A stretch of DNA of 57,592 bases from a virus. Within the stretch, counting starts at the first letter, position 1. Each line of letters starts with the position of its first letter. A program made the translations under genes and the position numbers. The notes below the pieces were generated by a model, which ran no database searches, was not told the origin of the DNA, and saw only the letters and a program-made list of their open reading frames with translations. The DNA lies in the IMG/VR virus record IMGVR_UViG_3300042465_004675, positions 1 to 57,592 of that record; one strand, given 5' to 3'. Positions 41,172 to 49,861 of the stretch are shown one piece after another.

Positions 41172-41897
41172 ATGACGAAACGACAACAAAAACGTGTTCA
41201 ACCACAAGAACACGCATCTGTTCTGCACATTGAAAAGTTCCGTAAGGACCGCAGTCGACATGTAGAAATCTTGCCTAAGAATATTAGACAAGAAGACTAT
41301 CTTGCGCTTTTAGAAGATCAAAGAAAAAGTATTGTATTTGCAGTGGGTCCTGCCGGAACGGGCAAGACTCTATTAGCTTGTATGATGGCTATTCGCGAAC
41401 TAAAAGCTGGCAGAATTGAAAAGATTATTATTACAAGACCAGCAGTCAGTGTCGACGAACAACACGGCTTTTTGCCTGGCACATTAATCGAAAAGATGGC
41501 TCCGTGGACTCGACCTATATTCGACGTATTCGAAGAATATTGGGCTCCGAAATACATAGAGAATATGATCGAGGAGAATGTAATCGAGGTAGCTCCTTTA
41601 GCCTACATGAGGGGAAGAACATTTAAAAAATCAATCATTCTAGCAGACGAAATGCAGAACGCTACGCCAAGTCAAATGAAAATGCTTTTGACTCGTATTG
41701 GTGATGCAAGTAGAATCTTTGCAACTGGCGACTTGGCCCAGCATGATCGCGGTTTTGAAGAAAACGGATTAAGAGATTTTACTGCACGACTAAAGAAATC
41801 ATCGTCAAAGATGATAGGTGTAGTAGAGTTCGAGCGATGTGACGTAGAACGCCACGCCGCTGTAGCTGAGGTATTAAAGATTTACGGTGAAGAGTAA
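41172..41897 (+). CDS. phoH: PhoH-like ATPase
   Basis: A 241-residue PhoH protein when begun at 41172 (MTKRQQKRVQPQEH), which has a GGAGG ribosome-binding site 7 nt upstream; an upstream ATG at 41073 in frame is unlikely. The Walker A motif GPAGTGKTLLA, then IITRPAVSVDEQHGFLPG, the Walker B IILADEMQNA and TGDLAQHD are all present. PhoH is common in marine phages; its role is unclear (ATP-dependent RNA work or phosphate stress). It is the only plus-strand gene in the first 52 kb. Confidence 0.93.
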   Translation: MTKRQQKRVQPQEHASVLHIEKFRKDRSRHVEILPKNIRQEDYLALLEDQRKSIVFAVGPAGTGKTLLACMMAIRELKAGRIEKIIITRPAVSVDEQHGFLPGTLIEKMAPWTRPIFDVFEEYWAPKYIENMIEENVIEVAPLAYMRGRTFKKSIILADEMQNATPSQMKMLLTRIGDASRIFATGDLAQHDRGFEENGLRDFTARLKKSSSKMIGVVEFERCDVERHAAVAEVLKIYGEE

Positions 41898-41937
41898 ATT
41901 GTAAGTAATAGTTAACTTGGGGTTAGTCCACTTTACT

Positions 41938-42879
41938 TTATAATCCGCGGCGCATACGGTCTAGTTTGACAATAGTAGCACTTAAATTGATTTCAGGGTC
42001 AGCACACAAACTGTGATTCACCATTCCTTCTTTAATGATGATAATGGCTGCATCTTGTGTGTCTTCATCGTCACCCCAAAACGCTAAATTACGATACAAG
42101 AACTTATAAACTTCTTCGTATTCCTCTAATGTAATTTTCTTACAGATCATTTCACGTGCTTGTCTAACTTTGCCATTTTGAAATAACGCAATGGCTTCTA
42201 ACTTCCACTCACTGCTGTCTGTACTTTGACCAGCACCTGGCATTTCTAACTTACCACTGCGGCTGTATTGTTGCGCTGTGTTAATTGCTTTACGCAGATC
42301 CGGATATGTTGCTTTAACAAAATTAGTTAACGTGTCTACATCAAAGTCACAGCCTTCATCGGCTAGGATTTGTCCTAATCTAACTGTAAAATCTGTTTCA
42401 TCTAAGTTGTTGAAACTAAACCCCTGACAACGACTATGCAACGCTGGCATGACCTTATGTGGCATATTGCAAGTTAGAATAAACTTTGCTACATTACTGT
42501 ACTGCTCTAACATACCACGCAGTACACCCTGTGCATTAGGACTTAGATAATCTGCCTCGTCAAGTATAATAACACGAAAGTCACCAAAGCTCATACTGCG
42601 ACAGAAGTTACCGACTTTCTCACGCAGGTTATCAACACCAGTTTCGTGACTGGCATTAATAAACATGATGTCCGCCTTTTGAACTTCTAGTTCATTGCAT
42701 AGAACTTTGGCTAAAGTAGTTTTTCCTGTGCCAGGCGGTCCGCTTAATAGCAAGTGCGGAATATTTTTATCTTTAACCCAGCCCTCGACCATAAGTTTTT
42801 GACTAGGATTAATCCAAACATAGTCTTTAATAGTGGCGGGTCTATACTTCTCAACCCAGAGATAATTTTGTGTAGTCAT
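41938..42879 (-). CDS. 44: Sliding-clamp loader small subunit, gp44-like AAA+ ATPase
   Basis: A 313-residue RFC/gp44 family protein that loads the sliding clamp for the gp43 polymerase. It opens LWVEKYRPATIKDYVW, with Walker A GPPGTGKTT (47-55), Walker B ILDEADYL (105-112) and the Ser-Arg-Cys (SRC) arginine-finger motif at 149-151. Length is close to T4 gp44 (319). Gene 62 and the clamp (45) lie outside. Perfect sigma70 promoter 6 nt before the ATG suggests early expression from a leaderless message. Converges with phoH, with 40 nt between. Confidence 0.95.
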   Translation of the reverse strand: MTTQNYLWVEKYRPATIKDYVWINPSQKLMVEGWVKDKNIPHLLLSGPPGTGKTTLAKVLCNELEVQKADIMFINASHETGVDNLREKVGNFCRSMSFGDFRVIILDEADYLSPNAQGVLRGMLEQYSNVAKFILTCNMPHKVMPALHSRCQGFSFNNLDETDFTVRLGQILADEGCDFDVDTLTNFVKATYPDLRKAINTAQQYSRSGKLEMPGAGQSTDSSEWKLEAIALFQNGKVRQAREMICKKITLEEYEEVYKFLYRNLAFWGDDEDTQDAAIIIIKEGMVNHSLCADPEINLSATIVKLDRMRRGL

Positions 42880-42885
42880 AGTATT

Positions 42886-42914
42886 ATTATATACTAAGCC
42901 CTGACGAATGTCAA
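42886..42914 (-). promoter_or_regulatory. Consensus sigma70 promoter fused to the gene 44 start
   Basis: On the minus strand TTGACA (42909-42914), 17 nt, TATAAT (42886-42891), then AATACT and the ATG. Expected transcript start is at the ATG. The -35 box lies just past the end of the GroES-like gene. Confidence 0.9.
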
Positions 42915-42917
42915 GAC

Positions 42918-43289
42918 TTATCTAGCGCCGAAGTCTTCGGCTCGATGAGCAGGAGCACTGGCGTCGAAACCTTCGCCAAACATTGAATCATTGGGTTTAT
43001 GATCCGACACCATAAGAATACCGTTGGGATCAATCTTTTGAAATTTAAATGTTTCACCAGCATCATCTTTAATTTCAATGGTCATGGTCCAACGTCCGTG
43101 TTCGCAGAGAATCCAGTCACCAATTTTAACATCTGTGATATCTTCAGAGACCTGCCATACTCGGCCCCAACGTGGGCGAATACCTTCCATTTTACCGTTA
43201 TCGTCTTTGAGTACGATACCGCCTTTAGTCACACGTTCGCCCTGTTCTAGTACGGCAAAAATATTACCTGGTAATGGTCTAACCTTCAT
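42918..43289 (-). CDS. GroES-like co-chaperonin (gp31 counterpart)
   Basis: A 123-residue protein with the GroES barrel outline: MKVRPLPGNIFAV, the mobile-loop position ERVTKGGIVLKDDNGK, then RWGRVWQVSEDITDVKIGDW and KIDPNGILMVSD. In T4 gp31 replaces host GroES so that GroEL can fold the capsid protein gp23. The C-terminal 25 residues (PNDSMFGEGFDASAP...) are an extra extension. It is the last gene of the SUF-containing operon. Confidence 0.8.
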   Translation of the reverse strand: MKVRPLPGNIFAVLEQGERVTKGGIVLKDDNGKMEGIRPRWGRVWQVSEDITDVKIGDWILCEHGRWTMTIEIKDDAGETFKFQKIDPNGILMVSDHKPNDSMFGEGFDASAPAHRAEDFGAR

Positions 43290-43669
43290 TATAGTTCCTT
43301 GCTAATATTGTTAAAATCAAAATCTAATGGCTTAGAAGGCGCAACAGCATCTTCTTTAGTTTGAATCTCTACGCTGCCGTCTGCATATGTTATTTCAACA
43401 CGGCCAACACCGTCAGCGCCTATGATATCCTTGCGGCTGATTTCCTGCTCCATGGGATTAATCTTCACTGTTTTACTGGCCGGTCTTTTGTTATTATTAT
43501 AGACAGCGTTTGTTATTTCTTTCGAGTTGGCAACAATTTTACCTCCTCGGCCTAGTAAATCTCCCTGAGCATTTCTATTAGAGTTTCCAACAGCAGTTGT
43601 CTGTCCTTTATCTGAGACAAAACCCTGCATATTAAATTCTCTACCTCTGGCTGTTCTATGATTACTCAT
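43289..43669 (-). CDS. Conserved T4-like hypothetical protein, 126 aa
   Basis: It begins MSNHRTARGREFNMQGF and has RNAQGDLLGRGGKIV, a pattern I recall from small proteins in T4-like phage genomes, function unknown. The C-terminal half is acidic with VEITYADGSVEIQT. Hydrophilic, without cysteine. Overlaps neighbours on both sides by 1-4 nt. Confidence 0.55.
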   Translation of the reverse strand: MSNHRTARGREFNMQGFVSDKGQTTAVGNSNRNAQGDLLGRGGKIVANSKEITNAVYNNNKRPASKTVKINPMEQEISRKDIIGADGVGRVEITYADGSVEIQTKEDAVAPSKPLDFDFNNISKEL

Positions 43670-44145
43670 TTTAAAAATTCCTTGATATCTAAATTATATT
43701 TAATGCTATCTATACGATGCACTTTAAGCAAATATAATACATAACTTGCGATACTACTACCTCGGCCAACACCATAGACAATATTGTTTTTTCTTACTGT
43801 GTCGATAAAATAAACTAAAAATCTTAATAGATCAGTTAAGTTTCTTTTTTCAAATTCATCTAATTCTAAATTAACTCTTGCCAACTGCATATTACTCAAC
43901 GTATAGTTAGATTCTATATGTTGTCTAATATCGAGTCTGCGATACTCTTCGGGCATATTCCAAGTTATATCTTCTGTGGAACTGTCTAACTCGAATGGAT
44001 TTTTAATTCCATACGATTTACAAGTTGATTCAAATATTTTAAAACTTTGAATATTGCGAGGAAGAATTTTTGCTTGCCTATTCAACAGCATTAATTCAAT
44101 GATGTCATCTTCTTCAACGTACATATTGCCTTTGTTGTCTAACAT
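43666..44145 (-). CDS. Mini-protein resembling the DNA polymerase III alpha (DnaE) core segment, 159 aa
   Basis: The last 60 residues (LLRFLVYFIDTVRKNN, then GVGRGSSIASYVLYLL and IDSIKYNLDIKEFL) resemble the segment of PolIII alpha that begins the palm, whose usual form is GPGRGSAAGS followed by hDPhKYxLxFERFL. The N-terminal 90 residues (ILPRNIQSFKIFES...YRRLDIRQHI) correspond to the stretch before it. The catalytic aspartates lie downstream in DnaE and are absent. It cannot be a polymerase by itself; it may compete with or bind host replication or the phage's gp43/gp44. Related short proteins are found in other T4-like genomes as I recall. Confidence 0.6.
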   Translation of the reverse strand: MLDNKGNMYVEEDDIIELMLLNRQAKILPRNIQSFKIFESTCKSYGIKNPFELDSSTEDITWNMPEEYRRLDIRQHIESNYTLSNMQLARVNLELDEFEKRNLTDLLRFLVYFIDTVRKNNIVYGVGRGSSIASYVLYLLKVHRIDSIKYNLDIKEFLK

Positions 44146-44372
44146 TATCCGATACTGATAAAACTACCAAAATCATTGTCTTTGCCTGTGCCAGCAGCCT
44201 GCTTGGCTCTAATGTCTTGTTGTGCAAATTGCACTTCGTCTAACATATATGTCAGCTGACTGATAATACCCTCGCTGACGCCTGCGCGGCGTGCAACATT
44301 CATCTTTTTAAGAATCTCACGTTCACGTTCAATCAACTCATTTAATTGTTTGTTTAAATCAGGTTCAGTCAT
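44145..44372 (-). CDS. Small coiled-coil protein, 75 aa
   Basis: A 75-residue helical protein (LNKQLNELIEREREILKKMN, then MLDEVQFAQQDIRAKQ), ending DFGSFISIG. Probably a short coiled coil or an oligomer. It lies between the A-type Fe-S carrier and the DnaE-like gene, with tiny overlaps on both sides. Unknown role. Confidence 0.55.
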   Translation of the reverse strand: MTEPDLNKQLNELIEREREILKKMNVARRAGVSEGIISQLTYMLDEVQFAQQDIRAKQAAGTGKDNDFGSFISIG

Positions 44373-44694
44373 TTTTAAAGTTTACACTTTCGCCACAACC
44401 ACACGCATAAGCAACGTTGGGATTGTTCAAAACTAATCTAGAATTAAATCCAGTTTTTTCAATCTCTACCACGCTGTCTATGATATGTGGCACAATAGAT
44501 TTATTATACACTATACTATGTGTGTCGTCAAGCTCTATTACTTCACCGTAGGCATCAGAAATGGGTGTCCAGGTATACATGTATCCATTACAACCCTGAG
44601 CTTCTAAACCAAGCTGAACTGCTGGCATATTGGACCGATCCAACATGTCAATAATATGCTTCTTGGCTTCGTCGGTGACAGTGAGAACTATCAT
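44365..44694 (-). CDS. iscA: A-type iron-sulfur carrier (IscA/SufA/ErpA family)
   Basis: A 109-residue A-type carrier. The three cluster-binding Cys are present: C35 (LEAQGCNGYMY) and C98/C100 (YACGCGESVNF). The rest follows the family (VTDEAKKHI..., VVEIEKTGFNSRLVLNNPN). Such proteins take Fe-S clusters from SufBCD and deliver them to apo-enzymes. Only the family, not the SufA/IscA/ErpA subtype, can be told. ATGA overlap with the 121-residue gene. Confidence 0.9.
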   Translation of the reverse strand: MIVLTVTDEAKKHIIDMLDRSNMPAVQLGLEAQGCNGYMYTWTPISDAYGEVIELDDTHSIVYNKSIVPHIIDSVVEIEKTGFNSRLVLNNPNVAYACGCGESVNFKND

Positions 44695-45056
44695 ACTTTT
44701 ACTAATACTTTTACTAGTTCTTCTTTGGTACTGCGAGCTTTAACTTCTACACCATGTTTTGTAACAAGTTCCATTAACTGTGCTTTAGTCATTGCAGTCA
44801 AGTCAGCTTTTTTATATTTTGCTTTAACTGTAACTGTAGAAGTTTCAATTGCGGCTGGTACCACTGCGTTTGGAACAACTTCAACTGTTAAAGCATTAAT
44901 CGGCATGTCTGAATGCGAAACTGCAATAATTGTTGCTTCTGTACCAAGTGGAATTTCTTCTGCTTTTGGTGTAACTACTTCAACTTTATAAGGAGCGGCT
45001 TCTGCCACTGCTGTATCACTCTTGCCAGTGATCCAGGCTAGAATTTTCTTGATCAT
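44691..45056 (-). CDS. Protein with SAP/HeH-like C-terminus, 121 aa
   Basis: Begins with a hydrophobic/basic patch (MIKKILAWITGK) and a Val/Glu/Ala-rich linker. The last 40 residues (LTAMTKAQLMELVTKHGVEV, then RSTKEELVKVLV) form two helices typical of SAP or HeH modules that bind nucleic acid. Its start overlaps sufT by 41 nt. It is an unexpected element inside an Fe-S operon. No Cys for cluster binding. Confidence 0.55.
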   Translation of the reverse strand: MIKKILAWITGKSDTAVAEAAPYKVEVVTPKAEEIPLGTEATIIAVSHSDMPINALTVEVVPNAVVPAAIETSTVTVKAKYKKADLTAMTKAQLMELVTKHGVEVKARSTKEELVKVLVKV

Positions 45057-45375
45057 AATCGTACATTCCCATTTCTAATCTTGCCTCTTCGGATACTCTT
45101 TCAGGAGTCCACGGAGGATCAAACACTACTTCTACTGAAATAGTTCTCGTAGTATTTAACTCTTTTAAAGCGTTTTCTACCACAACCCGCACCTCTGCTG
45201 GAATCTCTTCCGCACTGGGACAAAATGCTGATGTCAGTGTCATTAAAATTTTAACATCGACATCATCAACGTCAATTTTGTATATCAATCCCAAGTCATA
45301 GATATTTACTGGGATCTCCGGATCGTATACTGTTTTTAAACCAGCAACAATACCTTGTTCAATTTGTTCGTTCAT
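45016..45375 (-). CDS. sufT: SufT-like MIP18/DUF59 iron-sulfur maturation protein
   Basis: A 119-residue MIP18-family (SufT) protein. Signature YDPEIPVNIYDLGLIY, then LTSAFCPSAEEIPAEV with the conserved Cys, and FDPPWTPERVSEEARLEMGM at the end. These proteins help deliver clusters to target proteins, mainly under high demand. ATGA overlap with the 59-residue gene. Confidence 0.88.
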   Translation of the reverse strand: MNEQIEQGIVAGLKTVYDPEIPVNIYDLGLIYKIDVDDVDVKILMTLTSAFCPSAEEIPAEVRVVVENALKELNTTRTISVEVVFDPPWTPERVSEEARLEMGMYDYDQENSSLDHWQE

Positions 45376-45551
45376 TGTTTGCTCCAGGCAATGTATCCGC
45401 CGTTAGTCTCACTCCAAGGACAGTATTTTTCCCATAGTGCAGTGGCTTCTGCACCTGCATTAGCTCGCATGGCTTGATCCACTGCTGGCCGAGTAATGTA
45501 TCCCGCATGACCCCAGTCATGCATTTTCAACAAAGTTTCGAGTTCGTTCAT
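45372..45551 (-). CDS. Small protein in SUF operon, 59 aa
   Basis: A short gene. ATG at 45551 overlaps the stop of sufE, and its stop overlaps the ATG of sufT, both as ATGA. Begins MNELETLLKMHDWGHAGY and contains ALWEKYCPWSETN with one Cys. The tight coupling supports it as real. I do not recognise it; a small SUF partner is possible. Confidence 0.6.
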   Translation of the reverse strand: MNELETLLKMHDWGHAGYITRPAVDQAMRANAGAEATALWEKYCPWSETNGGYIAWSKQ

Positions 45552-45943
45552 AATGTTTTAATCTTTGCTATTAAATTAGCAACACCGTTTTGTCTACCCA
45601 TACTTAGCAATGGTGCTAATCCTATATTAGTAAGTGTATTTAAGCTAAAGTCCATTTGTTGTTTTTTATTTGCTTGATTGAACCAATCGCAGATCATTGA
45701 TGCAATGCCCTGCACAATTAAACTTTCGCCATAGCAATAGATACATTCATCAATCTTTTCAACCCATAAATTACTAGTGCAACCTTGAACTAAATTTGCA
45801 TCTGACTTAACAACAGTAAACACAGGTTTGGTAATGGCATCATATTCCATGATCCATTCGTACTTGTCCATGGCATCATCTAGTTCAAATAAATCTTTAA
45901 ACATGTTTTGAAAGTCTTGCATGTATGTCTCCCAAGCTGTCAA
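45548..45943 (-). CDS. sufE: SufE sulfur-transfer protein
   Basis: A 131-residue SufE. The active Cys sits in LVQGCTSNLWV (C55), followed by IVQGIASMICDWF and the usual SLNTLTNIGLAPLLSMGR-type helix. SufE takes persulfide sulfur from SufS and hands it to SufBCD. The start at M8 (45922) has a GGGAG six nt upstream and may be the true one, giving 124 residues. Overlaps sufS by 26-47 nt. Confidence 0.92.
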   Translation of the reverse strand: MTAWETYMQDFQNMFKDLFELDDAMDKYEWIMEYDAITKPVFTVVKSDANLVQGCTSNLWVEKIDECIYCYGESLIVQGIASMICDWFNQANKKQQMDFSLNTLTNIGLAPLLSMGRQNGVANLIAKIKTL

Positions 45944-47081
45944 ATGCTTGTTCTATTTCTTGTCTGGTGGTATAACAAGCCCAGCTTAGTCTTAACAGGC
46001 CATTATTACTAATTTGTGCTATCAGTGGTTCGGCACACAATTTTCCACTACGAATCATAATGTTCTTGGCATCCAACATCATTGTATAATCTTCTACTGC
46101 GCCAACAACCGGATCTAAGCAGATCAGTCCGGAGTCTGTTCGACTAACCGGAGTAAATTGTGCCAAGGATATGTGGTCATTAGTGATTCTAGCAAGTCCA
46201 ATATCATGAGATTCTATTTCATCTTGATGTTCGATTAACCAATTAACGAGTTTAGGCAATGTGCAAATAGCCGCAAGATTCTGTGTACCACTTTCAAACT
46301 TGCCGGCATTGGTTTGCCAAGTCACTGAATCCATGCTTACACTGGTGACTGTTCCTCCTCCGGGGCGAACTGGATTGAAGTTTAGCCACACTGGGTCTAT
46401 GAGCAAGCATCCTAGACCCATGGGTCCGTAAACTTTGTGCCAACTCCAAGCAACAAAATCAAAGCCACTGATGTCTATTCGACGCTTACTAACGACTTGA
46501 CTGGCATCGATTAAACTTACTGCGGCATATTCTAAAGCAATCTTTTTAATGCCATCTAAATCGTTGACTAGGCCAAGTACATTGCTAACGGCATTTACAG
46601 CAATGACTTTTGCCAAAGCCATTGGTTCTTCTTTAATTTTTGTTTTTAAATCATTTAGATCTAAACGGCCATCTTTGTCTAACTCAATGAAAACAACTCG
46701 CCATTTAGAATTACCAGACTGTGTCCAGGGCAAGATTAAACTGTGATGACTATCGATGCCAATAAATACTACACCGGATGACATTGCACACATAATCATT
46801 GACGCGGCATCATTCAATCCCTGTGTCGTGCCACTGTTAAACACAATACGCTGTTCGGGTTTGTTAATGTTTAACCATTTGCCTATGAGTTCTTTGCTAG
46901 ATTGATATTGTTGGTCAACATAAGTGCCCATGCTATTGCCGCTTCGATGTGCATTGCTTTTATTACTCAACATAAAATCTTGCATATCTTCGACAACGGT
47001 GTACAAAGTTTGACTTGTGGCTGCACTGTCGAGATAAATTATATCTTGTCTACGTTTGAAGAAAGGAAAATATTCACGCAT
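45897..47081 (-). CDS. sufS: SufS cysteine desulfurase
   Basis: A complete 394-residue PLP-dependent cysteine desulfurase. The PLP lysine is K216 in AWSWHKVYGP; D192 (IDASQVV) and SHHS at 111-114 contact PLP; the active Cys is C349 in RSGKLCAEPL, as in group II enzymes (SufS). It produces the persulfide for SufE. Overlaps the sufD-like gene by 8 nt. All catalytic residues present, so likely active. Confidence 0.95.
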   Translation of the reverse strand: MREYFPFFKRRQDIIYLDSAATSQTLYTVVEDMQDFMLSNKSNAHRSGNSMGTYVDQQYQSSKELIGKWLNINKPEQRIVFNSGTTQGLNDAASMIMCAMSSGVVFIGIDSHHSLILPWTQSGNSKWRVVFIELDKDGRLDLNDLKTKIKEEPMALAKVIAVNAVSNVLGLVNDLDGIKKIALEYAAVSLIDASQVVSKRRIDISGFDFVAWSWHKVYGPMGLGCLLIDPVWLNFNPVRPGGGTVTSVSMDSVTWQTNAGKFESGTQNLAAICTLPKLVNWLIEHQDEIESHDIGLARITNDHISLAQFTPVSRTDSGLICLDPVVGAVEDYTMMLDAKNIMIRSGKLCAEPLIAQISNNGLLRLSWACYTTRQEIEQAFDSLGDIHARLSKHV

Positions 47082-47505
47082 TTAATAAACTTTGTTTAAC
47101 TAATTCTTTGTAATCAGTGATACCTCTACTGGCAAGATAATAATTATCCTCAGGTTTTAATGTTCCCAGAGCATTGCCATGATTAGCAATAATATTACTA
47201 TTAGCAATAAACATTTCAGGACGAGCTTTAATTTTACTCTTATCAAAAGGCCAACTGCGAATTTGAATATCTGTTTCAACTCCGCTGACATCTTTAGGTA
47301 CATCTAATGTACAAACACAATCTACTTCGCTGGTGCCTTCTGCGTAGATATAAATCTTAACTTTGAATTTTGTATCGGGAAAAGGTTTTAGTTTGATGTT
47401 AGCAATACATTTACCTTCAGTCTGAATGAATACAAATTCATACTCGGGTCGTGTAGGAACCAATACTAAATCCAAACTGTCAGCATCTAAATATACTTTA
47501 CGCAT
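47074..47505 (-). CDS. sufD: Very short SufD-like protein, 143 aa
   Basis: A 143-residue protein that retains mainly the C-terminal end of SufD: ANHGNALGTLKPEDNYYLASRGI and the closing helix DYKELVKQSLLNA. Normal SufD has about 400 or more residues; the beta-helix core is reduced to a few strands. The His in NHGN matches the SufD His involved in cluster building at the SufB-SufD interface. Position between sufC and sufS is the normal one for sufD, so I take it as a minimal functional version and not a random fragment. Confidence 0.75.
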   Translation of the reverse strand: MRKVYLDADSLDLVLVPTRPEYEFVFIQTEGKCIANIKLKPFPDTKFKVKIYIYAEGTSEVDCVCTLDVPKDVSGVETDIQIRSWPFDKSKIKARPEMFIANSNIIANHGNALGTLKPEDNYYLASRGITDYKELVKQSLLNA

Positions 47506-48151
47506 TACTTAAATCCAATTTGTTAGCACTATATAATTCTTGTAGTTCTTTATCATGTGTGACTAATAATACACATCCGCGTCGATTTTTAGTTTCTTGA
47601 ATTAAATCAATTATTTTTTGACGGCTGCTTTGTTCTAATCCGCTGTCGGGTTCGTCCAATAGTAAGACTTGTGTTTTGCCTTGTAGATATACGGCCTGTG
47701 TGAGTTCATTTTTTTTACGCTCACCGCCGCTGGCACCATTATTGAACTGTCTTTTCTCCCAGCCTTCGGGCAAGCCAATCCATTTAAATAATGACTTGGT
47801 AAGTTTAATTAATTCACCGGTACTGCCTGCAACGTTTTGAACTTTTTGTATTTCTTTAAACAATGTCATAGTGTTGATACCATCGATGGCAGGAGGACTT
47901 TGATGCGCCATGAATACTCCTGCTTGACTACGATCATGACAAAGCATGTCAATTATTTCTCCACTGCGAATTTTAATACTACCTGTGGCATTAATATCTG
48001 GTCTACCCATAATAGTATGTAGCAAGGTTGATTTGCCGCTGCCGTTTGGTCCTGTGATCAACAAACATTCTCCGGGTTCTACTGTAAAACTAATCTTGTT
48101 TAAAATTTGTTTATTGCCGATACTTGCTGATAGATTGCTTACTTTAATCAT
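47498..48151 (-). CDS. sufC: SufC ATPase
   Basis: A 217-residue ABC-type ATPase of the SUF scaffold: Walker A GPNGSGKST (34-42), signature GASGGERKK, Walker B LLLDEPDSGLE, switch His in VTHDKEL. The insertion NNGASGGERKKNELTQA is typical of SufC. Slightly shorter than the bacterial 248. Powers SufBC(D) rearrangement during cluster assembly. Overlaps sufD-like and grxD by 8 nt. Confidence 0.95.
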   Translation of the reverse strand: MIKVSNLSASIGNKQILNKISFTVEPGECLLITGPNGSGKSTLLHTIMGRPDINATGSIKIRSGEIIDMLCHDRSQAGVFMAHQSPPAIDGINTMTLFKEIQKVQNVAGSTGELIKLTKSLFKWIGLPEGWEKRQFNNGASGGERKKNELTQAVYLQGKTQVLLLDEPDSGLEQSSRQKIIDLIQETKNRRGCVLLVTHDKELQELYSANKLDLSNA

Positions 48152-48449
48152 TTAATAAAACTTCCAGTTCGCCAGCTTGGTACATTTCCATCATAATATC
48201 ACTGCCGCCAATAAATTCGCCCTTGATATATAATTGTGGAACAGTGGGCCAATTGCTGAATTGTTTGATGTTTGATCTCAAAGCCTCGTCGGCTAAAACA
48301 TTGCGACTTTCAAATTGTTCAACATTACAAGCCCGTAAAATTTTTGTGGCCTGCTGACTAAATCCGCATTCTGGAAATTGTGGTGTACCTTTCATAAACA
48401 GTACTACCTTGTTTGTTTCTACCAATTGTTTAATCTCTTCTAAGTTCAT
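48144..48449 (-). CDS. grxD: Monothiol glutaredoxin, CGFS type (Grx4/GrxD)
   Basis: A 101-residue monothiol glutaredoxin. Active site C28-G-F-S31 in [10 protein letters not shown]; also [19 protein letters not shown] (cis-Pro) and [19 protein letters not shown] glutaredoxins bind a 2Fe-2S cluster with glutathione and transfer it to carriers such as the A-type protein. Placed between sufB and sufC, overlapping both by 4-8 nt. Confidence 0.93.
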   Translation of the reverse strand: MNLEEIKQLVETNKVVLFMKGTPQFPECGFSQQATKILRACNVEQFESRNVLADEALRSNIKQFSNWPTVPQLYIKGEFIGGSDIMMEMYQAGELEVLLND

Positions 48450-49861
48450 CCTATGCTTCCTTCCATGGTTACTGCTAGTAATTTATTCGCTTCCGCCGCA
48501 AATTCTAAAGGTAATGTGTTTAATACACTACGGCAAAAGCCGTTTACAATGGCACTTGCTGCCTGTTCAGGATCTAATCCTCTAGTGGCTAGATAATATA
48601 ATTCTTCATCACTTACTCTGCCAGTTGTCGCTTCGTGTTCAATCTGCGCTGAATCATTTCTGCAATCTGTGTAAGGCACAGTGTTACTACGACTGTTATT
48701 GCCAATCATCAAACTATCGCATTGCGTATAGTTACGAGCATTTTTAGCACCGGGATTCATTCGCACAAGTCCACGATAAGTCATCGTGCTGTTACCTATG
48801 CTAATACCCTTGCTGATAATTTTACTGCGAGTATTAGCACCAATGTGAATCATTTTTGTACCAGTGTCAGCTTGTTGATGGCCTTTGGTAACCGCCACTG
48901 AGTAAAACTCTCCGGTACTCCCGTCACCTTGCAATATGCAACTTGGATACTTCCAGGTAATGGCTGATCCTGTTTCCACTTGAGTCCAACTAACTCTACT
49001 TTTAATTCCTCGACAATGGGCACGTTTTGTGACAAAGTTGTAGACTCCGCCAATCCCGTGTTCGTTGCCGGGGTACCAATTTTGTACAGTTGAATATTTA
49101 ATCTCTGCCCTATCAAGGGCAATAAGTTCGACCACTGCGGCATGTAACTGATTCTCGTCACGTTGGGGTGCTGTACATCCCTCCAAGTAAGATACATAAC
49201 TATCCTTGTCTGCTATAATTAAGGTGCGTTCAAATTGACCGCTACCGGCACTGTTAATTCTAAAGTAAGTGCTTAACTCCAAAGGGCATCGTTTACCTTC
49301 AGGAATATATACAAAACTACCATCACTGAACACTGCTGAATTGATGCAGGCAAACCAGTTGTCACCTTGAGGCACAACTGATCCTAGATATTCTTTAACT
49401 AGTTCCGGATGATCTTGTACTGCTTCTGTAAAACTGCAAAAGATAATTCCTTCTTCTGCTAGTTTAGCTTTGTATGTTGTGCCAATACTGACACTGTCAA
49501 ACACAGCATCAACTGCTACGCCTGCAAGTTTGGCACGTTCGTGTAAAGGAATGCCCAACTTTTCAAAGTCATCTAAAATCTCTTGCGGGACTTCATCTAA
49601 ACTTTTAAATTGTTTCTTAGGACGACTGTGATAATAAATGTTATCGTAGTCGGGTCGGGTATATTTAATCTCTGCCCAGTTGGGTTCAGTTATACTAGCT
49701 AGTTTATTTAGAGCATTTAATCTAAACTCCAGCAACCACATGGGTTCATTGTTTTTGGCACTGATAAGTCTAACAGTGTTTTCATTCAAGCCCTTGCCTG
49801 TCAATTCACTTTCAACATTAGTAGTAAACCCTGCTGTGTATTCTTGTTCTAATTCATTCAT
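48446..49861 (-). CDS. sufB: SufB, Fe-S scaffold subunit
   Basis: A 471-residue SufB, the scaffold on which clusters form. The start at 49861 ([12 protein letters not shown]) gives an ATGA overlap with the upstream gene. Family segments include [63 protein letters not shown] (core Cys), [22 protein letters not shown] and a C-terminal [15 protein letters not shown]. Full length, no breaks. It should bind the phage's SufC and short SufD. Confidence 0.95.
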   Translation of the reverse strand: MNELEQEYTAGFTTNVESELTGKGLNENTVRLISAKNNEPMWLLEFRLNALNKLASITEPNWAEIKYTRPDYDNIYYHSRPKKQFKSLDEVPQEILDDFEKLGIPLHERAKLAGVAVDAVFDSVSIGTTYKAKLAEEGIIFCSFTEAVQDHPELVKEYLGSVVPQGDNWFACINSAVFSDGSFVYIPEGKRCPLELSTYFRINSAGSGQFERTLIIADKDSYVSYLEGCTAPQRDENQLHAAVVELIALDRAEIKYSTVQNWYPGNEHGIGGVYNFVTKRAHCRGIKSRVSWTQVETGSAITWKYPSCILQGDGSTGEFYSVAVTKGHQQADTGTKMIHIGANTRSKIISKGISIGNSTMTYRGLVRMNPGAKNARNYTQCDSLMIGNNSRSNTVPYTDCRNDSAQIEHEATTGRVSDEELYYLATRGLDPEQAASAIVNGFCRSVLNTLPLEFAAEANKLLAVTMEGSIG

